Part shown: positions 35,884-44,811 of the stretch, one piece after another
Position numbering within the stretch: the stretch's first letter is position 1
Layout of the letters: each line of letters begins with the position of its first letter
Assembly (NCBI GenBank): GCA_024760525.1
Contig: CP060499.1
Location: 3,741,501 to 3,805,500, forward strand
Source: Nitrospira sp.
GTDB taxonomy: Bacteria > Nitrospirota > Nitrospiria > Nitrospirales > Nitrospiraceae
Direction: 5' to 3'
Length of the DNA: 64,000 bases
The notes under the pieces: model-generated
Seen by the model: the letters and a program-made list of their open reading frames with translations, nothing else
What the model was told of the DNA's origin: nothing
Database searches by the model: none
Position numbers and translations under genes: made by a program

Positions 35884-36315
35884 TTACTCAAGCCGGCTGT
35901 TCTTGTTCCGACTCCACACCATGCCGGTTTGCTCCTTTGAGCTGAATCCCAACTTTTCATAAAACCCCGGCCGTCTGGTGCAGAGCCAAAAGAGCTCGAC
36001 CCGCTTGAGGCGCGGGTGGTTGAGGATTCGCTGAACAATTTCGGTCCCAATCCCCTGCCCCTGATAGGCTTTGTCGACGATCACATCCCAGATGGTGGCA
36101 CGATAGACAAAATCGGTGAGAACTCGGCCGAACCCAATGAGTTGATCACGATCCCAGGCGCAGAGGGTCAGATCGGTGTTGCGCAGCATATCCTTGGCGT
36201 CATCGAGGGATCGGTCTTTGGCCCAAGGTGCCTGATGGAACAGCCGGAGGAGCTGAGATGCTTCGGGGGGTTCCTTGTGAGCGTACGTGACGGCGGACTT
36301 GAGGGTTGGAGGCAT
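35884..36315 (-). CDS. GNAT family N-acetyltransferase
   Basis: A 143-residue protein with the GNAT core: DLTLCAWDRDQLIGFGRVL, then IWDVIVDKAYQGQGIGTEIV, which is motif A with the acetyl-CoA pyrophosphate loop QGQGIG, and VELFWLCTRRPGFYEKLGFS as motif B. The acceptor substrate is not readable. It converges on the barrel gene and is separated from it by a perfect hairpin. Confidence 0.88.
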   Translation of the reverse strand: MPPTLKSAVTYAHKEPPEASQLLRLFHQAPWAKDRSLDDAKDMLRNTDLTLCAWDRDQLIGFGRVLTDFVYRATIWDVIVDKAYQGQGIGTEIVQRILNHPRLKRVELFWLCTRRPGFYEKLGFSSKEQTGMVWSRNKNSRLE

Positions 36316-36365
36316 CTTATACTAGAGTATTCTCCCAGATTAACCTGAAGTGTACGGGGAAACCG

Positions 36366-36545
36366 ATGTCAACGCAAGTCCGTAGCTGTCCAAAGTGTTT
36401 CCAGCTCATGTGGCTGAAAGCGGATGAGTACGAAATACTCGACGCCGAAACGATCCGCGCAAAATGCCCGCATTGCGGTGCGAGTGCTCGCTTTCAACTT
36501 GTCACGACCGGTCCAAACGCCTTGGGACCCAAGATGGGGCATTGA
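36366..36545 (+). CDS. Small zinc-ribbon protein
   Basis: A 59-residue protein from ATG 36366. Two CxxC pairs (CPKCFQLM and CPHCGASA) about 35 residues apart form a zinc ribbon. Such single-ribbon proteins are common and often of unknown role, some binding nucleic acid. It is transcribed alone, divergently from the acetyltransferase gene. Confidence 0.65.
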   Translation: MSTQVRSCPKCFQLMWLKADEYEILDAETIRAKCPHCGASARFQLVTTGPNALGPKMGH

Positions 36546-36636
36546 TGGTTGGGAGCGGTTTTAGTTCTACCTTGTGAGATGGCGTGCTGAGCCTGTGGCA
36601 TCATCCAAAAGCCGCTGATTGAAAAATGAGAGGCGG

Positions 36637-37062
36637 TCACGACACTCCTCCACCCGCGCCATCTAACTCGGGCTTATTTCCTGGAAGGACCTTGTGCAGC
36701 ATCGCGCGGTAGTCCATAAGCCGCTTTTCGTCGATCGGCCTGACCTCGATTTCGTTATCCCGTTGCATCCGCTCCACATGATCAAGCACCGACAGGAGTG
36801 GCTGCACGGAGCCGATCAGATTCCCCATTTCAAACGCTTCCAGCGATGAAACAAACGATTCATTGAGCCCCTTGTACGGTGTTCCAGCACTCTGGCTTCG
36901 GACTCGGGATACGAGGGTTTCATAACTATCCACGGCCTCTACGGAGGGTTTCACCCCCCACGGCACTGCACTTAAGAGCACAACGGGCGGGAGTTTGGCC
37001 GCATACGTCTTGATGTGAGCGGTTAACCCTCCTATGGCGTCGAGTATTTCGGCGGTCAGCAT
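36637..37062 (-). CDS. Helical protein of unknown function downstream of rluD
   Basis: A 141-residue soluble protein (opening MLTAEILDAIGGLTAHIKTY, later VDSYETLVSRVRSQ and SVQPLLSVLDHVERM), mainly helical with a Gly/Pro-rich tail. No motif is recognised. Its start overlaps the rluD-type gene stop by 7 bp, so it is likely cotranscribed with that gene. Confidence 0.65.
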   Translation of the reverse strand: MLTAEILDAIGGLTAHIKTYAAKLPPVVLLSAVPWGVKPSVEAVDSYETLVSRVRSQSAGTPYKGLNESFVSSLEAFEMGNLIGSVQPLLSVLDHVERMQRDNEIEVRPIDEKRLMDYRAMLHKVLPGNKPELDGAGGGVS

Positions 37063-38060
37063 GCATCCTCAGAAAAGGAAAGACCCATGGCCGATGCACG
37101 CACTCTACCGGGGTCGGTGACTATCAACTGTTCAAGTGCGTTCGTCACTTCCTCCATATCACCGGGGACCGGCCTCGTAAATTCCTCCACTTTGCCCGTC
37201 GTTGGATGAATGAAACCGAGCGTCCTGGCATGGAGCATCACCCGGGGAATCTCCACATTGTCGATCATACAGACCTTGCGCCCACCATAGGTCTGATCCC
37301 CGAGAATGGGATGTCCCAATGATGCGAGGTGAACTCGGAGCTGGTGAGTCCGGCCGGTCTGCGGATAGAGTAAAACATGCGCCGCTAATTTCCCATACCG
37401 GCGATCGACAACGTACTCTGTGACGGATTCCTTTGGACTCGTCGTTCTCGCGGAAAATTTCTTTCGGTCTTTAATATCACGGCCGATGGCCAGCTCGATT
37501 CGACCACGGCCCTTTTTGGGTACGCCCCAGATCAAAGCCTCATACACTCTCGTGATGGTGTGGTGTTTGAATTGTGCCGCAAGTCCGCGGTGCACCACGT
37601 CTGTCTTGGTAATCACCATCACACCGGATGTGTCCTTGTCCAGTCGATGAACGAGCCCTGGCCGCTCTTTCCCTCCGATAGTCGAAATCGTACCACCCGA
37701 TGTCTGGAAGTGATGGAGCAGGGCATTCACCAGTGTCCCAGTCCAATTTCCAGGGGCAGGATGGACGACGATTCCGGCTGGCTTGTTCAACACGAGAAGA
37801 GATTCATCTTCGAACAGGACTTCCAGCGGGATGGGCTCCCCCTTGATTGAAAGAGGTTCCGGCTTGGGTACGTCCATGGTGATCCTATCGCCGGATTTGA
37901 TCTTGTGACTGGCTTTCACGACTCGGTCATTGACGCGAATGCGACCCAGCTCGATCAGCCGCTGTAACGCAGACCGCGAGATATCCCGTTCCCGATTGAC
38001 GAGGAAGAGGTCCAGCCGTTTGGGCTGTTCTCCGGACGTAATGATAAATTCTGTAATCAT
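37056..38060 (-). CDS. RluD-family 23S rRNA/tRNA pseudouridine synthase
   Basis: A 334-residue protein. An N-terminal S4 RNA-binding domain (KRLDLFLVNRERDISRSALQRLI, residues about 14-60) is followed by the RluA-type catalytic domain with HRLDKDTSGVMVITK (catalytic Asp in RLD), VLNKPAGIVVHPAPG and GRTHQLRVHLASLGHPILGD. RluD modifies uridines of 23S rRNA helix 69; paralogues act elsewhere, so the exact site is not certain. It has the S4 domain and length typical of RluD rather than RluA. Confidence 0.93.
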   Translation of the reverse strand: MITEFIITSGEQPKRLDLFLVNRERDISRSALQRLIELGRIRVNDRVVKASHKIKSGDRITMDVPKPEPLSIKGEPIPLEVLFEDESLLVLNKPAGIVVHPAPGNWTGTLVNALLHHFQTSGGTISTIGGKERPGLVHRLDKDTSGVMVITKTDVVHRGLAAQFKHHTITRVYEALIWGVPKKGRGRIELAIGRDIKDRKKFSARTTSPKESVTEYVVDRRYGKLAAHVLLYPQTGRTHQLRVHLASLGHPILGDQTYGGRKVCMIDNVEIPRVMLHARTLGFIHPTTGKVEEFTRPVPGDMEEVTNALEQLIVTDPGRVRASAMGLSFSEDAC

Positions 38061-38199
38061 GGGCAGCTCACGCTACTAAAGAGCCCCGGTCAAATGCAAT
38101 CGGTCAATGCCGCCGGTTTGCTTCTTTCGTTTGGCAAGATCATATTACCAGGTCGACAGTCCGCCCAATCCTAAGCAGGAGTTCAAAAGAGGCGATGGA

Positions 38200-38254
38200 G
38201 AAGGGCATTAGGGCACTGAGATTCCCTCGGTGGCAGTAACCGACAATGCCCTTC
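38200..38254. repeat. 10-bp inverted repeat upstream of the Anbu cluster
   Basis: GAAGGGCATT at 38200-38209 is exactly repeated in inverted form as AATGCCCTTC at 38245-38254, with a 35-base loop. It lies in the 264-bp gap between rluD (divergent) and the ATP-grasp gene, 70 bases before the latter's start. It could be an operator or an RNA leader stem. Confidence 0.45.
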
Positions 38255-38324
38255 GGCTGCTCTCTCAGCGGAGCGATTGAAGCCAGGCGGGTGTTTTGTT
38301 AGGGTGCTCCCTGGAGTCACTCAC

Positions 38325-39755
38325 ATGGGTATACGGTTTTCCCATTACGACCCGGAAGGGTTCTACGACGAGCTGTACGAGGGTGCAGGCCAAACACGGC
38401 CTGGCAGCGCTCTCTTGCTGCGAAAGTTTGCATCACTGCCGGAAGGGGAACTGAAAAAGCGCCAACAAGCGGCCGAGCGCGTCATCCTCAACATGGGAAT
38501 GACGTTCGGTGTCTATGGGAGCGATGATGGCCATGAACAGATCTTTCCCTTCGACATCGTGCCGCGAATCGTCACGGCATCGGATTGGGAACGCATCGAA
38601 TCCGGACTTCGTCAGCGCATGCGCGCTTTGAACTTGTTTATCGACGATGTGTACCACGATCAAAAGATTCTCAAGAACGGGGTGATTCCCAGCGAACTGA
38701 TTTATTCCAGCAAGGGCTTCTTGCTGCCCTGCATGGGGCTCCGTCCCCCACGAGGTATCTGGTGCCACATTGCCGGGATCGATCTGGTTCGAATTAATGA
38801 TGGCCGGTACTACGTCCTCGAAGACAACATGCGCTGCCCGTCAGGCGTGGCCTACGTCTTGGAGGCGCGGCAGGTCATGAAGCGAACGTTCCCTGAGCTC
38901 TTCGATGCCTATCGCGTGCGGCCGGTCGACGGTTATCCAAGCCACCTGCTGGAAACACTCCAATATCTTACCGATCTTCCCGATCCGACCATCGTGATTC
39001 TCACGCCCGGAATCCTTAACTCCGCCTACTATGAACACTCCTTGCTCGCACAAAAGATGGGGGTAGAATTAGTCGAAGCCAATGATCTCGTCGTGGTGGA
39101 CGGATTCGTGCATATGCGGACGACGAAAGGTTCTCAGCGGGTAGACGTGATCTACCGGCGGATCAACGACGACTACTTGGACCCGCTCGTATTTCGCAGC
39201 GACTCTCTCCTCGGTGTCCCCGGTCTCATGGAATCTTACAAGAGAGGCAGAGTCGCGCTCGTCAATGCGCCCGGCACCGGTGTGTCCGACGACAAAGCCA
39301 TTTATGCCTATGTCCCGAAGATCATCAATTACTACTTGGCGGAGGAACCGATACTCCCGAACGTGCCGACCTATATCTGTTCGAATAGGCAGGATCGGAC
39401 CTATGTTTTGGAGCATTTGGATCAACTGGTCGTGAAAGCCACCAACGAAGCCGGTGGGTACGGCATGATGATCGGTCCCCATGCTTCGAAGCAGGAGCGG
39501 GAAGAATATGCCCGTCGCGTTGAAGCAGACCCGCGCAACTATATCGCTCAACCGACTCTGGCCCTCTCTCGAGTACCGACATTGGTGGACGACCACCTCG
39601 AGGGGCGCCACGTCGATCTTCGGCCATACGTCTTACATGGACGTGATGTCTACGTCCTGCCGGGAGGCATGACGCGCGTGGCGTTGCGGAAAGGGTCGCT
39701 GGTAGTGAATTCATCGCAGGGTGGAGGCAACAAAGACACATGGGTCCTTTCCTAA
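38325..39755 (+). CDS. Circularly permuted ATP-grasp protein (type 2, COG2308)
   Basis: A 476-residue protein from ATG 38325, with GGAG upstream. It has GVYGSDDGHEQIFPFDIVPRI, LVRINDGRYYVLEDNMRCPSGVAYV and ATNEAGGYGMMIGPHA, the signatures of the circularly permuted ATP-grasp family that accompanies alpha-E proteins, transglutaminases and the Anbu proteasome-like peptidase. An amide-bond-forming (peptide ligase) activity has been proposed for the family, not shown. It is the first of three clustered genes with a 73-bp gap to the second. Confidence 0.9.
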   Translation: MGIRFSHYDPEGFYDELYEGAGQTRPGSALLLRKFASLPEGELKKRQQAAERVILNMGMTFGVYGSDDGHEQIFPFDIVPRIVTASDWERIESGLRQRMRALNLFIDDVYHDQKILKNGVIPSELIYSSKGFLLPCMGLRPPRGIWCHIAGIDLVRINDGRYYVLEDNMRCPSGVAYVLEARQVMKRTFPELFDAYRVRPVDGYPSHLLETLQYLTDLPDPTIVILTPGILNSAYYEHSLLAQKMGVELVEANDLVVVDGFVHMRTTKGSQRVDVIYRRINDDYLDPLVFRSDSLLGVPGLMESYKRGRVALVNAPGTGVSDDKAIYAYVPKIINYYLAEEPILPNVPTYICSNRQDRTYVLEHLDQLVVKATNEAGGYGMMIGPHASKQEREEYARRVEADPRNYIAQPTLALSRVPTLVDDHLEGRHVDLRPYVLHGRDVYVLPGGMTRVALRKGSLVVNSSQGGGNKDTWVLS

Positions 39756-39828
39756 GCGCTTTCTTTACGAGCGAGCGGGACACCGGCAACGGTCCAATAT
39801 CTGGTAGACAAGCAGGGTCTGGTCAACG

Positions 39829-40809
39829 ATGCTGAGCCGAGTCGCCAGTTCCATTTATTGGCTAAACCGCTACATCGAACGGGCGGAGAATTATGCCCGA
39901 TTCATTGAGGTGAACCTGAACCTCTCTCTCGATCTTCCCAGAGGCACCACGGAGCAGTGGGAGCCGTTGGTGGCTACGACGGGAGATCATGAAAGTTTTA
40001 CCGGTCGCTATGGAAAGGCCTCGAAGGAAACCGTGATCCAGTTTCTCCTGGCCGATGCGGAGAATTCCAATTCGATTCTGTCTTGCCTCCTCGCTGCACG
40101 GGAGAACGCTCGATCGGTTCGAGAAGTCATCTCCAGCGACATGTGGGAGCAAGTCAACCGCTTTTACCTCATGGTGAGAGGCGCTACCGCGAACGGTTTG
40201 TCCAGCCAAAATCTCCACACGTTTTTGGCGGACGTGAAAGCAAACAGCCACCTCTTTCTGGGCATTACCGATGCCACCATGTCACACGGGGAAGGCTGGC
40301 ATTTTGCCAGACTCGGTCGTCTGCTGGAACGAGCGGACAAGACCTCGCGTATTCTGGACGTGAAATATTTCATGTTGCTTCCGACTATCGCCGAGGTGGG
40401 GACACCATTCGATATCATCCAGTGGTCCGCATTGCTGAAATCCGCCAGCGCCCTTGAAATGTATTACAAGCGCTTCGGTCGCATTTCGCCGGACGACGTC
40501 ACGTCATTCCTGATTCTCGACTCCACATTCCCTCGAGCCATTCGGTACTGTCTTATCAAGAGCGAAGGTTCGCTACATGCCATCTCCGGGTCTGAACACG
40601 GGTCCTATCAGAACCAAGCCGAGAAACGGCTTGGACGGCTGCGCGCCGAGTTGGACTTTGGCGATCTTGAAGATTGCCTAGCCGGCGGTCTGCACGAATT
40701 CTTGGATCTCTTTCAAGCACAGCTCAATCGCGTGGGGGACGCTATTTTTGAAACTTTCTTCGCCCCTCGCCCCATCCACAGTACAATCACCGGCGCGGAG
40801 GCACAATGA
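39829..40809 (+). CDS. Alpha-E domain protein (COG2307)
   Basis: A 326-residue all-helical protein opening with MLSRVASSIYWLNRYIERAENYARFIEVNL, the signature of alpha-E domain proteins; HFARLGRLLERADKTSRILDV is another. The family always occurs with COG2308 ATP-grasp proteins and is thought to be a partner or structural subunit. Its stop overlaps the Anbu gene start by 4 bp (ATGA). Confidence 0.9.
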   Translation: MLSRVASSIYWLNRYIERAENYARFIEVNLNLSLDLPRGTTEQWEPLVATTGDHESFTGRYGKASKETVIQFLLADAENSNSILSCLLAARENARSVREVISSDMWEQVNRFYLMVRGATANGLSSQNLHTFLADVKANSHLFLGITDATMSHGEGWHFARLGRLLERADKTSRILDVKYFMLLPTIAEVGTPFDIIQWSALLKSASALEMYYKRFGRISPDDVTSFLILDSTFPRAIRYCLIKSEGSLHAISGSEHGSYQNQAEKRLGRLRAELDFGDLEDCLAGGLHEFLDLFQAQLNRVGDAIFETFFAPRPIHSTITGAEAQ

Positions 40810-41573
40810 CCTTTTGTCTAGGGATGAAAGTGGAAGACGGGCTCGTCGGCATCGCCGATACGCGAGTCACGACCGGCGCGGAATGTACCATGGCACGGAA
40901 AGTTTCCATCCATCAACACGGACGACATTCGATGTTTCTGATGACATCGGGGCTGCGTTCCGTGCGCGACAAGGCCGTCACCTATTTCGACGAGGCTATT
41001 GGAGATAGCGATCAGACCTTCGATAAACTGTTCAAAGCCGTCAACGTGTTTTCGGCTCAGATTCGCCGTGTGGCTGAGGAGGATAAGACCGCGCTCGATA
41101 GGGCTGGGTTGATCTTCGACCTCCATGCGCTGGTAGGAGGGCAGTTGGAAAACGACCAGGAGCACAAGCTCTTTCTGATCTACCCCCAGGGCAATTGGGT
41201 GGAAGTGAGTGAAGGCACTCCCTACTGCATCATCGGCGAGACGGGGTATGGGAAACCGCTCCTCGATCGCGTGCTGCGATATCACTCCAGCATGGACCTC
41301 GCGCTGAAGGTAGGATTTCTCGCCTTCGATGCCACCCGTACCAGTTCGACGAGCGTCGAATATCCTCTCGATATTGTCCTGTACCGGCACGATACATTCG
41401 ACATCGTCGAGCATCGCTTTCAGAAGGAGGACCTCGCCGAGATCGCGTCGTGGTGGCAATCCCGCATCTATGAATCGGTGGAGAAGTTACCGTCAAAGTG
41501 GATCGACCGCCTGGTTGACTCCCTTCCTCGTGATACCAGAGCAGCTAAAAACTGCTCGGATACAGCGTCTTAG
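40806..41573 (+). CDS. Anbu-type proteasome-like peptidase (COG3484)
   Basis: A 255-residue Ntn-hydrolase. It begins M-T-F-C-L-G, so removal of Met leaves the catalytic N-terminal Thr; VGIADTRVT supplies the conserved Asp and MARKVS the catalytic Lys region. This is the bacterial Anbu (ancestral beta-subunit) family related to HslV and the 20S proteasome; purified members form rings. It lies with the ATP-grasp and alpha-E genes, as Anbu usually does, but the transglutaminase gene normally in the set is not adjacent here. Substrate and chaperone are unknown. Confidence 0.88.
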   Translation: MTFCLGMKVEDGLVGIADTRVTTGAECTMARKVSIHQHGRHSMFLMTSGLRSVRDKAVTYFDEAIGDSDQTFDKLFKAVNVFSAQIRRVAEEDKTALDRAGLIFDLHALVGGQLENDQEHKLFLIYPQGNWVEVSEGTPYCIIGETGYGKPLLDRVLRYHSSMDLALKVGFLAFDATRTSSTSVEYPLDIVLYRHDTFDIVEHRFQKEDLAEIASWWQSRIYESVEKLPSKWIDRLVDSLPRDTRAAKNCSDTAS

Positions 41574-41989
41574 GTTTAAGCCGAAGCCAACCGCGTGCGC
41601 TGCTCACTCCAGAGTCAAGGACCGGAAAGATGACCATCGTATGCGTCGATTGGACAACGTGGGTATCGGAGAGTATGCTTCTGGATCGTATGACCGTGTG
41701 CGCGCACCATCTCATGCGAGCGAGGGAACGGAGCCATGTCTTTGGTACTTTCCCACGATGGCTTGCCCCCCAGAGAAACGACCGGTAATACTCGCCTCGC
41801 TATCCGCCCATACAAACCAAGCACACTCGTCCGGCCTACTCAGCGTATTTCTCAGACTGCTGCCGAGATTCCTTCGATCCGGCTCTCTCCATCCACGACT
41901 GCCCGTTGTTCTGATCATAGCTCGATTCATTTGCTCGCAGGATGCGACCGGCTAACCGATCCACCCGCGCGCACAACCGGGAGGTATCT
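41574..41989 (+). other. 416-bp intergenic stretch with one doubtful 52-codon ORF
   Basis: No gene is secure here. A 52-codon frame from ATG 41630 to the TAA at 41786-41788 has AAGGA eight bases upstream (product begins MTIVCVDWTTWVSE) but matches nothing I recognise. A second overlapping frame from ATG 41736 runs into the haem-protein gene in another frame and looks like chance. No tRNA or clear hairpin was seen. Confidence 0.3.
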
Positions 41990-42586
41990 ATGGCTTCCTC
42001 TAAGAGACTGCTGTGGGGAACCGCTCTGCTTGGATTTGCAATTGGGGGCGCGGCGGTCATGTGGCCGGCTCGCACCTGGTCTGAAACCACATCCATCAAT
42101 CTCCCGATCGATACGGTGGCCGATTACATTCACGCCGTGATCGAGGCGGACCGAGATGTCTATACCAGGCATGTTGTGGAACGCATGCAGGCAAAGGGAG
42201 TTGTGGTTGCATCGGAAAACTGGGAAGAGAAGAATACCTTACCGCTACCCGCCCAATTCTTGTTGGAATCAGGACGGTTCAATAACAAGAAAGGCTTAGC
42301 GATGCAGTACCGGCTGATCAGCTTGTGGCCGATCAACAAACGAAACATTGCGACGAACGCGTTTCAAAGTATCGGGCTCGGGACCATTCTGACTCAACCC
42401 GACAGGCCGTACACCGGAGTCACGAAGGTAGGTGACAAGCGGTATTATGAGGCGGTGTACGCCGATCTGGCCGTCACACAAGCGTGTATCGGGTGCCATA
42501 ATGCCCATCCTGACAGCCCGAAGCGAGACTTCAAGCTCAACGATGTCATGGGTGCCATCGTGATCAGTATTCAGTTAGGGCAGTAA
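41990..42586 (+). CDS. Tll0287-like (DUF3365) haem c protein
   Basis: A 198-residue exported protein. It starts at ATG 41990 with GGGAGG upstream, and has an N-terminal hydrophobic segment (LLWGTALLGFAIGGAAVMW) that may be a signal anchor. A DUF3365 / Tll0287-like PAS-type domain follows with a single c-type haem motif CIGCH at residues 166-170. Tll0287-like domains bind haem and may sense redox state or gas. It lies between the Anbu cluster and the converging atp operon, so no operon context helps. Confidence 0.87.
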   Translation: MASSKRLLWGTALLGFAIGGAAVMWPARTWSETTSINLPIDTVADYIHAVIEADRDVYTRHVVERMQAKGVVVASENWEEKNTLPLPAQFLLESGRFNNKKGLAMQYRLISLWPINKRNIATNAFQSIGLGTILTQPDRPYTGVTKVGDKRYYEAVYADLAVTQACIGCHNAHPDSPKRDFKLNDVMGAIVISIQLGQ

Positions 42587-42646
42587 CCGTCCGGAGGCAC
42601 GAACCGGAACAGGCATCGATTCTTCGGAGCGATGGGCTCGATTCCA

Positions 42647-42675
42647 ACCGGCAGAGTGAGTTCAGCTCTGCCGGT
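42647..42675. terminator. Perfect 10-bp hairpin between the haem gene and atpC
   Basis: ACCGGCAGAG at 42647-42656 pairs fully with CTCTGCCGGT at 42666-42675 around a nine-base loop. It lies between two converging genes and probably ends one or both transcripts. No long T run follows. Confidence 0.65.
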
Positions 42676-42761
42676 CAATGGCCAGGGCGAACGAGATCAC
42701 CTTTGCACGAGGGCATCGGCTCATCGACCATCTGAAAAGATATGGGGGAGAATCGAATCAG

Positions 42762-43184
42762 CTAGGGGTGGCTGGTCTTTCTCGCGCGTTCAGCTACCTT
42801 CTTGCGAAGGCGAGCCTTCTCAAGAGTGATGTGGGCTTCTTTCACTTCCGATGGCAAGCCGCCCGCCTGGAGTCGTCGCTCGGCTTCGGCGACTTTGGCT
42901 GTAGCCCGCTCAACATCAATGTCTTCAGCCTTTTCCGCAATCTCGGCCATCACGGTGACTTTTGTTGGTGTGACTTCGGCAAAACCCCACAGAATAGCCA
43001 TGGAATGGGTCTGGTCACCGCTGCGATACCGGAGTTCACCGATCCGGAGTGAAGAAAGGAAATGACAGTGCCCTGGGAGCACCCCGAACTCTCCCTCTGA
43101 CCCAGGTGCAATGACTTCATCCACCTGCTGACTCAGCAGCTGTTTCTCCGGCGTGACCACCTCTAACAAAATCTTTCCCGCCAT
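42762..43184 (-). CDS. atpC: F1 ATP synthase epsilon subunit
   Basis: A 140-residue protein from ATG 43184; the frame is open 11 codons further but family sequences start with ILLEVVTPEKQLL. Signatures are VDEVIAPGSEGEFGVLPGH and the C-terminal helical hairpin (AKVAEAERRL, ITLEKARLRKKVAERA). Epsilon is the rotor-stalk subunit that couples F1 to Fo and can inhibit ATP hydrolysis. It is the last gene of the atpHAGDC operon, 148 bp after atpD with a palindromic element in between. Confidence 0.94.
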   Translation of the reverse strand: MAGKILLEVVTPEKQLLSQQVDEVIAPGSEGEFGVLPGHCHFLSSLRIGELRYRSGDQTHSMAILWGFAEVTPTKVTVMAEIAEKAEDIDVERATAKVAEAERRLQAGGLPSEVKEAHITLEKARLRKKVAERARKTSHP

Positions 43185-43224
43185 TTTCCTACTTCTTCCT
43201 GTTCCGCACCCTATCAAGGATAAG

Positions 43225-43331
43225 CTGGCGGGTTGCTCTGAACTGCGCGCATCGAACGAGCACCGCCCTTAACTTGAGAATACGATCACTTCCGGCGTGC
43301 CGCGTTCGGCGAGCACAAGAGCACCCGCCAG
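43225..43331. repeat. 107-bp element with terminal inverted repeats between atpD and atpC
   Basis: CTGGCGGGTTGCTCT at 43225-43239 and the reverse complement of the right end, CTGGCGGGTGCTCTT, match over the first nine bases (43225-43233 with 43323-43331) and on with one shifted base. The element fills most of the 148-bp gap and abuts the atpD stop. It may be another interspersed palindromic element or an RNA structure within the operon. Confidence 0.6.
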
Positions 43332-43332
43332 A

Positions 43333-44781
43333 TTAGACTTTCACCCCCATCTTCTCCGCTTTCGCCACCGCTTCTTCGATCGGGCCGACCATATAGAACG
43401 CCTGCTCAGGCAGATGGTCATACTTCCCTTCGAGGATCTCTTTGAAGCTGCGGACCGTGTCCTTCAGCTTGACATATTTGCCCGGCGCACCGGTGAACGC
43501 TTCGGCCACATGGAAGGGCTGTGAGAGAAACCGCTGAATCTTCCTGGCGCGCGCCACGGCCATCTTGTCATCTTCCGACAATTCGTCCATACCGAGAATC
43601 GCGATGATGTCCTGTAAATCCTTGTAGCGCTGGAGAACGGACTGCACGCCGCGCGCGATTTTGTAATGCTCTTCCCCGATGATCTGCGGATCAAGAATGC
43701 GCGACGTCGAGTCCAGGGGATCGACTGCCGGATAAATACCCAACTCGGCGAGTGAACGGGATAGCACCGTGGTCGCGTCCAAATGCGCAAAGGCTGTTGC
43801 CGGAGCCGGATCGGTCAGGTCGTCGGCAGGCACATAGATGGCCTGCACAGAAGTAATAGAGCCCCGTTTGGTCGAAGTGATCCGTTCCTGCAAGGCACCC
43901 ATCTCAGTCGAGAGGTTCGGCTGATAGCCGACGGCGGAGGGCATGCGTCCCAACAATGCGGATACTTCGGAACCGGCCTGAGTGAACCGGAAGATATTGT
44001 CCACGAAGAGCAACACGTCTTGATTTTCTTCATCGCGGAAGAACTCGGCGACGGCCAAGCCGGTCAATGCCACGCGAAGACGGGCTCCAGGGGGTTCGTT
44101 CATCTGGCCATAGACCAGAGCGGCTTTGGATTTCGTAAAGTCGTCCGGATCAATGACCTTTGACTCCTGCATTTCGTGCCACAGGTCGTTCCCTTCACGG
44201 GTTCGCTCACCGACACCGGCGAAAACGGAGAAGCCGCCGTGGTGCAAGGCAATGTTGTTGATGAGCTCCATGATAATGACGGTTTTACCGACGCCGGCGC
44301 CGCCGAACAGTCCGACCTTGCCGCCCTTGCTGTAGGGTTCGAGCAGGTCAACGACTTTGATACCGGTTTCCAACACTTCTGTCCTGGTTTCCTGGTCTTC
44401 CAGCTTTGGAGCAGGTCGGTGAATGGGATACGTCTTCTTCGCCTTGATGGGACCGCGTTCATCGACTGGCTCGCCAAGCACGTTGATGAGGCGACCGAGC
44501 GTTTCACGGCCTACGGGTACGGAAATCGGGGCTCCAGTATCCTGCACATCCATCCCGCGCGTCAGACCATCGGTCGTGGACATTGCGATGCTACGGACTC
44601 GGTTTTCGCCCAGGTGCGAAGCGACTTCGAGGGTGATCCTCACAGCCGGCTTGCCCGCAACCTTATCCTCTTCCTGCGAGACCTTGATCGCGTTGTAAAT
44701 GTTCGGCAGCTGACCGGGAGGAAACTCGACGTCCACCACCGGTCCGATGACCTGGATGACTTTGCCTGTTGCAGTCGCCAC
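43333..44781 (-). CDS. atpD: F1 ATP synthase beta subunit
   Basis: A 482-residue protein. Walker A is GGAGVGKTV; GERTREGNDLWHEM is the beta-specific catalytic-Glu (GER) segment; ALVYGQMNEPPGAR is another signature. The beta subunit carries the catalytic nucleotide sites. It starts at ATG 44781, 30 bp after atpG. Confidence 0.98.
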   Translation of the reverse strand: MATATGKVIQVIGPVVDVEFPPGQLPNIYNAIKVSQEEDKVAGKPAVRITLEVASHLGENRVRSIAMSTTDGLTRGMDVQDTGAPISVPVGRETLGRLINVLGEPVDERGPIKAKKTYPIHRPAPKLEDQETRTEVLETGIKVVDLLEPYSKGGKVGLFGGAGVGKTVIIMELINNIALHHGGFSVFAGVGERTREGNDLWHEMQESKVIDPDDFTKSKAALVYGQMNEPPGARLRVALTGLAVAEFFRDEENQDVLLFVDNIFRFTQAGSEVSALLGRMPSAVGYQPNLSTEMGALQERITSTKRGSITSVQAIYVPADDLTDPAPATAFAHLDATTVLSRSLAELGIYPAVDPLDSTSRILDPQIIGEEHYKIARGVQSVLQRYKDLQDIIAILGMDELSEDDKMAVARARKIQRFLSQPFHVAEAFTGAPGKYVKLKDTVRSFKEILEGKYDHLPEQAFYMVGPIEEAVAKAEKMGVKV

Positions 44782-44811
44782 GGGAAACTCCTTTCGACGA
44801 AACGGAGTCGG

